From the NCBI GenBank assembly GCA_964622775.1, contig CAZUSO010000050.1:1-20680 (forward strand): 20,680 nt of DNA, written 5' to 3'. The translations under genes were made by a program, and so were the position numbers. Origin of the DNA: CAZUSO01 sp964622775. GTDB taxonomy: Bacteria; Bacteroidota; Bacteroidia; Chitinophagales; Chitinophagaceae. Positions 7,416 through 17,100 of this stretch are shown piece after piece (position 1 is the stretch's first letter; each line of letters starts with the position of its first letter). The notes below the pieces were generated by a model, which made no database searches, was not told the DNA's origin, and saw nothing but the letters and a program-made list of their open reading frames with translations.

Positions 7416-7529
7416 AACGCCATAAAAAACCCCGAAAAAGAATTGAAATACCCACAAAAGCATTTTGAATATCAACTCTTGCGCTGACGATATGCAAAAC
7501 TGAATTTTTACTAACGCTAATTTTATTTT
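7416..7529 (+). repeat. Non-coding tail of the insertion element, full copy
   Basis: Matches 5054-5157 apart from 10 extra nt and about three substitutions. It connects the transposase stop to R3. No gene or clear terminator hairpin is visible. Confidence 0.85.
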
Positions 7530-7626
7530 CTACCGGCGAAATACATACCCATTTTTCTAAAACCACTTATTTTACTGCGTTTGACGAATATCCGTACACT
7601 TTAGGTGTGTTTTTATTGGGTTGCCG
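7530..7626 (+). repeat. Direct repeat R3 (~97 bp)
   Basis: Third copy, at the right end of the mobile island. Sequence similarity with R1 and R2 stops at about GGGTTGCCG. The following ~50 nt are GC-rich and unlike the flanks of the other copies. Confidence 0.9.
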
Positions 7627-7633
7627 AGTGACA

Positions 7634-7649
7634 CGCGCAAGGGTGCGCG
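7634..7649. other. Short GC-rich hairpin beside R3
   Basis: CGCGCA and TGCGCG flank an AGGG loop (6-bp stem). It lies about 40 nt beyond the 3' end of the lipoprotein gene. There is no T-tract, so a terminator role is doubtful. Confidence 0.3.
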
Positions 7650-7689
7650 CGCCAGCAGGGGAACATTGCCACAAGCCAAATGGTAATTT

Positions 7690-8184
7690 TCATTTTAATA
7701 TTACATCTTCAATCGGCTCAAAATAATGAAAAATAACTTTATCACTAATTGAGGACAAAATATAATAATTACAATTAATGGTAAATGAATCAATAGTACT
7801 AATATCTTGTGCATAAAAGAAATCAGATAAGCTATTGCTATCTACAATCTCAAAATCAGTTTTACATAGTATAGATTCAAATTTATTCCTTTTATTAATT
7901 TCCTTTAACTGTCTGATGTATTTATAATTTTCATCCCTTTCAGAGTATGCAATTCCAATACATTTCATTTCATTTATCCCTTTTAAATTTTCTGCTATAT
8001 TTTTCTTGGGATTATAGTGCTCAATTTTGCATAAAAGCATATTAGTTAATCCATCATTTAAATAGGCATAATTAACCAAAAAATATCCTTTCTGCCTGTT
8101 TTCAGAAGTACAGCCAGATACAAAAAACAACAGAAAGAGGTAAAAGATTAAACTACTCTCCTTGTACTTGGGTTGACCTTTCAT
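7690..8184 (-). CDS. Lipoprotein, candidate immunity protein for the Rhs metallopeptidase toxin
   Basis: Starting from the ATG at 8184 the product is 164 aa with a lipoprotein signal: a basic N-terminus, hydrophobic residues 12-22, and the lipobox VSGC with C25 as the lipidated cysteine, followed by TSEN. An ATG at 8211 adds nine residues. I recognise no family. The mature part has several Cys, Tyr and Asn and looks like a small mixed alpha/beta domain. The gene overlaps the 3' end of the giant Rhs gene by 32 nt (8153-8184), so it is co-transcribed and probably translationally coupled. A small unrelated gene directly behind a toxin tip is the classic place for an immunity gene. Membrane anchoring would place it in the periplasm or outer membrane, which fits protection from an exported protease. 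Gene and toxin tip share high AT content. The immunity role is inference. Confidence 0.7.
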   Translation of the reverse strand: MKGQPKYKESSLIFYLFLLFFVSGCTSENRQKGYFLVNYAYLNDGLTNMLLCKIEHYNPKKNIAENLKGINEMKCIGIAYSERDENYKYIRQLKEINKRNKFESILCKTDFEIVDSNSLSDFFYAQDISTIDSFTINCNYYILSSISDKVIFHYFEPIEDVILK

Positions 8185-11100
8185 GATATTGCGTATTGGG
8201 CTTATTGCCATTTTTTAAATCAGTTTGAGATGCTCTGTCATACCTTTCATTATCTTGAATGGTGTAATCCTCATCTTTTGTGTTTGCATGATTTAATAAG
8301 TTTTCGTAATGCACATCTGATATTTTATCTCCGCCTCCCATTATGTCTTTATCAAATCCTTTGTGTACGTCCGAGCCTGTATAAAGATTGTTTTTAAACT
8401 CATCATACCTATCACTCAAACCCATCATATGAAGTGTTTCATGAATAACAGTTTTAGTTAAGTTAGACGACTTGCTGTTTATAGTGCCTCTGTTGCCTGT
8501 ATAGAACTTAGTTCCTTTTAAATCCTGCCCACCATATACTCTGGAGCGGTAATCTTGTTCCAAATCGGTTCTGACATTGAATATATTTTGTCCATTTTTT
8601 AAATTCTTTTCATTCTTCATATTATCAGCATCATAGACATAAACAACATCAAAGGCGACATTCACACCATTTACTTTTCTAAATCCAGCGTATTTATCCT
8701 GAAACTCTTTGTTTAGCTTATTTGCCATTTCTTGCGAAGCTCCTGCTCCTTGAAGATAAACGGTTGCGTGAGCAGATACTATTTGTGTTTTACCTTGATT
8801 GTTTTTAATTATCGAAAGCCTGTAATCTTTACCATCGGGGTCATTAAAAGCAATAGGGCTATTGGCAGCATAAGAATATGGACTAATAGAAGGATATTTA
8901 TTTTCGTGCAGGTCTGTTCTGGGCGTTCTTCCTGTTCTTGTATCAAGCCACCTGTCGCCCATATCAATAGTGTTTCCGATGCCCGAAACCTCATTTAACT
9001 TTTCGTGATTTCCATACCCAAAGCGACTTTCTTTGTGAGCTACTGAACGCCCTGGCATTGTCATCCCGTAGGGATAGTAGTCAGTAATGCTGGCAATATC
9101 CGCATTAAACCCTACATAGTTCCCGTTAGCATTCCCGTACCCTGTCTTCCTATCTAAGAACGTAACCAATACATTTCCCAAGTGGTCGGTAAGCTCGTAC
9201 TCTTTCCTGCCTATCCATCTTCTTTCCCGTAAGGTATCAATGGAAAAGTTATAAGTAGCACCGGTAAACTCGCTCACCTTATCTTTCTTTATCCAGTCGC
9301 TCTGGCTATAGCTGTACCAGGGCCGGCGCTGGTTGAGCGTGGTTACGGTAAGCCCGGCCTCCTCCTGGTCGTATATGGCCCGGTACTCCATGCTGTCGTA
9401 ATGCCGGATGCCTAAGCGGCTGCTGCCGTAGAGGTGGTGCTCGGCAAGGTACATGCTTTCACCCAGCAGGTTGTCCGGGTCGGGGGTATTCACCTGCGGC
9501 GGGTTGTAGGAGGGGTTCAGGCTGCCGGTCAGCACGGCGGCGCTCACCATTTCCGTATAGGCCGTCCCCGTCAGGCCTTGGATGCCTGCCAGCACCCCGT
9601 TTACCGGCGCTATCCCGAACTGGTCTAAAAAGCCTACTAAAAGGCCCGTCCGGTTGCTTTCATACACGATATTGAGCTGGTCTAAAGGCGTGGCGTGATT
9701 CTTCAGCCAGTCCTCATCATAGTCCGGAAGCCACTCCGTAAAGAAAGACAGGACGGTATCGCGCGCGCCGCCCTCCTGCCCGGCCAAGGCGCGCTGCAGC
9801 TTGCCGGCCAGCGACTCCTGCTTCCGGTCCAGCACCCATTTCTTAATGAGGGGATTGCTCAGCAGCGCGCTGCGGAAGTAGCTGAGGGCGCCGGCCCCCA
9901 TGCTGTCCTGAAGCGAGGCGCAGGCCTGAAGCGTAGCGGCCGGGTATTGAATGGCATAGCCGGCCAGCAATTCGGCCCGCTTGTCAAAGGGGTCGCCGGG
10001 CTTGTAGGGAAGGTTCAGGATATCCAGAAGGCTGTCTGCCGTGGGCGGACTGGCTGCATAAAGGCTCAGGAAGGAGGCTTTTATTTCCAAGGCCCGCCCG
10101 CTGCCCTCGTTCCAGAGCCGGTAGAGCAGCTCCGGACCGTTGGAGCCGATGAGCATCAGGGCCCCGGCCTGGCCGAGGGTGTATTGCTGCAGGGGATCCA
10201 GGTAGTCCTCCAGCTTAGGCTCCGCCACCGCCTGCAGCAGCAGGCCGGCCGAATGAGCTAAGTAAAACCCCGTCCCCAGGTCCGTCTGCTGTTGCACCCA
10301 GCCCGCATCGTTACCCAGCGCATAGTCCAGCACCGGCCCGGCAAAAGAGCCGTTGGACCCGAACTGCGCCGAAAGAAAGGACGCAAGGCCCCAGCCCTGC
10401 GGGGCCAGCCAGCTGCCGCCGTCCTGGCTTAGAATCTGGTCGTTGATCCATTCTATCAGCGAGCCGCCGTCTATCCGGGAGCTGCTCTTATATACGGACA
10501 GGATATTGCCCGCCGCATCCCGCACGTAAATATCGCTTACCCGTTCCTGCACGCCGGGCGTCTCCCCCGGACGGATATAGTCCTTGCGCACCCGCTGGCC
10601 TGACCCGTCGTAGGAGAAGAACAGCTCCATGGTGTCGTCCTCCGCTGTGCCTTTGGTTAAATGGCTCACCTTGCCGTAAAGGTTCCACTCTATGCGCTTT
10701 ATCCCTTCCTGCACGTCCTTTGTCAGGTTGCCGGAGGGGTCGTACCCGTAATTGCCTGCATACTGCCCGGGCTGCAGGTCGCTGCCGCTGCCGCCCCCAG
10801 CCGCATCGGACACGTAGCTGAGCCGGTTATTGACGCCGGCGTTGTAATATCCGTACGTAAAATTGTCCATAAGGCTGCCGCCGGCATCGCGGCGGGTCAG
10901 CGCCGTAATGTTGCCGTCGGGGTCGTAGGCGTAGGTATTCATAAAGGCATTGCCGAGGCTGCTCACGGCATGGGTAATATGGTCCATGGAGGAATAGACC
11001 GTTTGCTTAATGCGGTTGAGCTGGTCGTACTCGTAGTCCCGCTGCAGGTTGGCCATCCCCGCCATCGCAGTGGTCTGCCGGGCTATATTGCCGTTGTAGA

Positions 11101-14100
11101 GCGAACGGCTGATGCCATCACCCGGAAGGGTGTGCGTCACAGGCGTATTGCCGATGGGCTTGTAGTCGCCCGCGTAGTAGTCCAGCGCATGGCTCATCAC
11201 GTCGGAGGGAAAAAGACCGCCGTTTTCGCCGTTCTTACCCATGTCTTCCCCCGGGTTGAGCACATCGCCGTTCAGGGCCTTGAGCCAGCCCTGGATGGTA
11301 TAGGCATACTGCAGGCTCTGCACCTGCAGGTCGCCGATGCTGACCTGCGCCAGGGGGCCGTGCTTATAATATTCATAAGCGGCGTCACGGTCCCAGCTCA
11401 GGCCGTCCCTGCTGCTCTCCGCCTTAATGATGCGGTTGTCCGCATCATAGCGGTAGCGGTGGTAGATCTGGTCGGCAAGCCCCCGGTTATAGCTCAGCAT
11501 GTTCACTTTGCCGCTCAGCAGGTCATAGTCGTAGTCGATGCGCTTGAAGCGCTGGCCCATATAGTCCATATAGGGGTTGTCGTGCACTAAGGCGCTTACG
11601 TTGCCCGCAGCATCGTAGCTGAAATGGGTAGCATAGGCATAATAAGACTCTATGGTGTTGGACTGCGCCACCACGGGGGCGTAGAGGATGGCGCTCACCC
11701 GCTTGCGGAGGTTCTGCTGCGGGCTTAGCCCCTGGATGTTGCCGAGGTTAAGGAAGGCATGGTCGTATATGGTGGCCACCACATCTTCCCGGGGCTTGCT
11801 GTGCACCAGGCCGGCTATCACGTCCGCCTGGGTGGAGGAGGACTGGAGTATCTGCTGCGGGTGCTGGCCGGGCAGCAGGGGCAGCAGCGAGGTGGCGGGC
11901 ATAAATGCGCCGGTCTCGGTAATTCTTCCCTGCGGGTCGTAGAGGGTATAGCTGTATTTCCCGGCCGGGCGCTGGCGGGCGTTCTGGGAAAAGACGAGGC
12001 GGCCTGCGGGATCGTAAAAGAACTCGGTAATACCGCCATCGGGCGTTTCCTGCCAGGTAAGCTGGTTGAGCGAGTTGTACTTATAGGTGGATATTTTGGC
12101 ATGTGCGGGCTTTAAGGTGAGCTGGGTGCCGGCGCTGGCGCTGCTCCTGGCGGCATTCACATCGGCATCCTGCGATGCGCCGAGCGGCTGCACGCCGGCG
12201 GGGGGCACCGTGCGGGTCAGGTTGCCGGCCAGGTCGTAATAATACAGGGTATAATGATGCTGCATCTGCTGGGTGGTAAAATGCAGCTCGTCGGCGGCAT
12301 GGGCGGGGAAGAACTGCTTCATGGCTAAGAAATGGCTTTGGGCCAGCGAATCTATATAAGCGCCGTGCAGCAGCCTGCCCTGCTCCATGGCGGAAAACAG
12401 CACCTGCCGCTCACAAGGCAGGGTATCGATGCACTGGTACTGGTTCTGATTGTCGTACAGCACCACGTTTTCCAGCCTGCCGGCGCTGCCGAAGGGAAAA
12501 TCGGTAAAGCCCTCGCAATCCACGTAATGCGTGCCCTGCTTCATGTGCACTTTAAAGCGGTACATACCGCCCGTGCCGGGCAGGGGAACCGGGTTGGGGT
12601 CGGAGCCGGTGGAGGTTACGAAGCTGTAATCTGCAGCGGGATATGCCATGCGCTCCGAAGGATAGAGATACACGTTATACATCTTCGCTTCTCCCGCAAA
12701 GAGGCGGTACCATACGCCGCCGTCTGCCATCTTAAAGATCTTCAGGGCATTGCCGATGCTGCTGCCCGACATGGAGACATTGGTAACGGCCGCTGCGGGA
12801 AACAGCTCATTATTGCCGAGCGCGCCCCTTACCTTGGTGAGTATGCCGCTGAGACGCTGCCAGCCGGGATCGCTGCCGGCGGGCATGGAATAATAGTATA
12901 AGTCTTCCTTTACGTTCCGGCACCAGGTATCGTCGTAGGACAGCAGGAGGCCGGAAAGGGAGGGGATGTTTTCCCGGAGCTTTGCCGGGGCCAGGTTAGC
13001 CAGCGCCTCTTCTTCGCCGTAGCCATCCATAGCATAAATATAGCTTAGGAAATCCTGCTTAACGGAGTTGTCATAGTCATCGCTGCGGTACAGCTTCGCA
13101 TTGGTAACCATATAGCCCGCCCGGCAGTTCTGGGGGTCGTTATAATAGTCTTCCACCGCCTGCAGCAGGTCGGATACCGGCTCAGGCTCCGTGTTTATCG
13201 CCGAGATAAGATACCGCTTATAGGGCGTATAGGTATTGTTGAAATTTTTCAGGCTGACGTCTTCTGAGCTGACCGTGGCGTTGGCAAAGGAGGGCGTTGC
13301 CGCGCAGGACTGCCGTACAAATACTTCCGCCGTGGCGCCGGCGGGCAGGTAGGTTACGCCGGAGGCATTGGCGCTGATATGCTGCTTAATGCCTTTAAGC
13401 TTTTCCCAGGGTACGGAGTTGAGGTCGAACCATACCACCACCTGGTTAGTGCCTGCTTTTTTAAAGCGGAAATGCTGCACATTCACATCGGGGTATGCAG
13501 CCAGGAGGCTGCCGAGATAGGCATCGGCAGCCGCATCGCCCGTGAACACCGCCTGCAGGGTAGCCTTTGCGGCAGGGAATGCCAGTATATTCGACAGCGC
13601 GCAGCCTTTCATCAGTCTTTCATATTCTTCAAAATGATGCCTTCTGCCGAGGCGGTTATTGAGATAATTGGTGAACATCCGCTCAAAATAAGGATGGTTT
13701 ACCTGGGTAGGAAGCGCATAGACAAAAGCATCGCCATAATAATCCTTAACGGCATTTTTAACAGCGATGCAACTGAGGCAATAGTCGGGAGCGTCCGGCT
13801 CTTTTGGATTAAGCATCCTGATATTACGGGACCAGACGTTATAAAAGCTGTAGCGCTGAACGGAGGTCTGCGTGCCATTAATATTCTGGAGCATGGTCTT
13901 GTTATAACGGCAAAATACGCCGTAAGGGGCTATGTATCCTTTCTCCGGAACGACTACCTTATCATCGTCCAGCACGCTGTGCACCTGGCTGAAGGAAGAG
14001 AACAGGGTGTTGGGGATATCGGTCTGGGGCGTTAAGGTGGAGCTGTAAACAGGATAATTGCTGCCTGCGGGCTGGGTCAGTTTCCGGTTGCTCAGGAAGA

Positions 14101-17100
14101 GGGTATCGCTCTGTGAGCCGAAGGTAAGCGCCAGCTTATAATAGCCTTCTACGTAATTATCGGCTATGGTCAGCATCGTGTAGTAGCCCTTAATGCCGAC
14201 ATTGTCAGCTGAGCCTGCGCCAAGCAGGGCGCCAAGCTCTTTTTCAAACAAATTGCCGGAAATATCCAGATTGACGGTATAGACGCTGCTGCCCGAAGGC
14301 GAAGCGTTTACCAGGGCGTTGTTTACTGCCGTCCTGTTCAGGAAAGACTGGAGGCCGGAGTAAAAACCGGCGCTTTTATTGACATAGTCATTACTGTGGG
14401 GCTTATACTTCTTTACGTCATATATTCCATATTCAGCGAGGAAAGGGTTACAGAGATCCGTGAGTGATACGCCGTTCTGCACCAGGGCGGTTTTGACCAT
14501 CTGGGGCGTAATGCCCGCACCGTAGGCTGCAGCGCTGACCTGTAAAAGCGTATTGGCAATGCTGTTGCTGACGGGAATGCTCAGCCCGCAGTTGCGCAAA
14601 GACTCCATGATCTCATTGACCTGGCTGACATTCATTTCCTGCGCCCAGGCAGTTGCCGTAGCTTGTACCTGTGCCGGCACATAATTGGGCGTTGTGCCGT
14701 TAATGCCCTGATTGATGATAGCCTGCCAGGGGGCTAATGCCGGGTCGGGCGGCGATAATATCCCGCTCCCGGCCGCATTAAAGAACGAAGGGAATACCGG
14801 CGGGGCAATGAGGTGCATCCTCCATTCCGAGCAGGGCGCGCAGGCATTGCCGGCTCCGTCGAAGGCTTTTTGCTTCAGCAGGTTGCGGTTGGCTAAGTAG
14901 CTGCTGCGTAAATTCTGAAAGAAAAGATTTTTAATGGGCGTATTGGGCATGGACATGCTGTTGATGGCTGCCCGGTATTCGGCTTCTTTGCAATAAAGGT
15001 AAGGCTCTACGGAGCTGCAGCCGCAATAGGCTTTTTCCAGGGCCATGGTGTCAATGCGGCGCAGCAAACCGGCATTAGCTCCGGTAAGGCTGGCATCTAT
15101 CCCGTAATAGGAAAGCTCTGCGGCGGTAAAGGGCGCGGAGGGGCTTACAGCCTGGCTAAGCGGATCCTGGGCAAGGATGCCGGACAAAGTGTGCAGCTGC
15201 AGGGCCTGAGCTTCTGCGAAGCTGTCAATGTATTCCAGCTTAGTTTCAAAATCGCCGGTTTCGCAAAGAAGCAGCTTGCAATACTCAGGATGGAGGGGCA
15301 GCAGGGCCTCGGCTATCTCATCGTTAAAGCCGGCTATCAGCTGATCCGGGGTAGCGTTGCTTAAAGGAATGTCTATGTACATGGAGAATGTATTGCCATT
15401 CACCGTGATGGTCTGCATAACGGTTACAATAGGGTCTGAAGTGAGGCAGGGCGCCTGGTAGCGGTAGAAGGTGTCGATCACCTGGGGCTCCTCTACGGCG
15501 CTGGTATCTCCGCACCATAAGACTTCGTAGAACATTAACTGGTAAACGCCGCCACAGTTCCCGTCCTCGTTTGCCTCAAAGTCGTAGGTCGCCGGAATCT
15601 GGCTTTCATTGGCCACCCAAAAGGTATCATACCTGCCGGGGCACATGAACGGGACGCTGTTTACGAGATCATTGTTTGCTCCAGGCAGCTGCATTTCCCC
15701 CGTTCCGCCATCTCCGTCCAGGCTTGGGAGGTCCTCCTGTAAAATTGTAGGGTATATATAATAAACGGCTACCTTGCAGGCGTAATTCGATACGGGCGGC
15801 TGCGGCGGGTTCGGCGACGGGTTAACGGGTTCGTCATACTCAGGAATAAGCTCACAGGTGGGGCAGGAATTTACCGTTGTGTTTCCGTAAGGGCCTGCGG
15901 CATAGACAAAGTCAGCGCCGTCATGAGGCGGAAGCCTTACGGAATCGAGGGTTTTAAGCTGTGATTCGGGCATCAATACCTGGAAAGAAACCAGCAGCTT
16001 TTTACCGCCCACGACAGAGTCGCTGAAAGCAATAAAATTATTACTGTTTAAGGCAGCCAGGTTGACGTAGGATACGATATATTGCGGCTCAAGCATCGTC
16101 ATTGCATAAAGGCCTCCGGTCTGCTCAACGGGGTAGACAATGATACCGTTATTATTATTGATGCTCCCAAGCTCGGTTACCCTGGAGAAAATGGAGTTAT
16201 TGGTAACTTCTCCTCCGAAGTTGCCTTCGGAATTTTGGATATATTGTCCGTATTTCCCTCCGGGGTAGAGGTCGTCCATCATCTGCCTTTTCCGCATTTC
16301 GCAGGTGGTGGGGGTATCGGAAACGGCGCAGGGGAAAGCCGCAGCTTCCACGGTTTTCCTGATAAAGGAATCCTGGGTAAGGTAGCAGTCTTCATACCCG
16401 ATATGGTTGCTGACAAACTGCCGGGAGAGGCGCTGCATGGCCGTATCGGGGAAGTACAGGCTTTTGACTATGGTGTATTTGTCGGGGTCGAGGGTTTCGG
16501 AAAATTCGGTACCGTTGAATGTTACCGGCGTGGCAGCGGTAACAATTTCATTGCTGCCGCCTACCGTGCCGTTCTGCTCTAAAGGCACGTTGCCGCATTC
16601 ATCCACAACTTTTATATTATAATGCGCCTGAACTTTCAGGTATTCATTGCCGCATTGCGGATCATAAACCGGCACGGTAGCATCATAGCGCAATTTATTG
16701 AGGCCGGCGGCTTCGGCATAAAAGCTGTGCTCTGCCCGGCGCATGCCGTTATCCACCTGCTGGCTGATTCCTGCAAGCAGCTCGGTGCTGACACCGGATG
16801 GAACAGGAAGATCCGGCAGGGCTTGTACCGGGTAATCTGAGGATGATGGGGGCGCACCCGTTAAGGCTGTTGCCACCACTTTACCCTCCGGGTTAAAGAT
16901 GGTGTAGTTTGCCTGGTGATTGGGGTCAATGACGATTTGCTTGGGATAATATTCGTAAAAACCGGATTCCGTTCCCAGGAGCCTGTTAATTTCATTCTGA
17001 CCTGCTCTTACGTACACATAGCGGGTGCCATGGCCGTTCCAGCGTTGGAAACTATAGCCGGCGCCTCCCTGCCAGAGCACCTTATTGGTATTATCAGGGG

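Larger units (their letters stand above)
5971..7626 (+). mobile_element. Insertion element flanked by direct repeats R2 and R3
   Basis: One DDE transposase gene, a ~114-nt tail, and R copies on both sides in the same orientation. Insertion sequences usually end in inverted repeats with a short target duplication; neither is evident here. The true ends are therefore uncertain, and R3 may be the right end while R2 belongs to a neighbouring lost copy. The partial second copy at 4850-5255 shows that transposase 3' end, tail and R belong together. The interior is AT-rich compared with recJ and accD. Confidence 0.65.

Noticed and set aside
5158..7626. Integron cassette array with R as attC sites (gene-repeat-gene-repeat order with a toxin-antitoxin cassette)
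   Set aside because: The R ends do not give the paired RYYYAAC and GTTRRRY boxes (GTTGCCG is not a match), no integron integrase is present in the window, and the transposase tail is repeated together with R, which fits an insertion element better.
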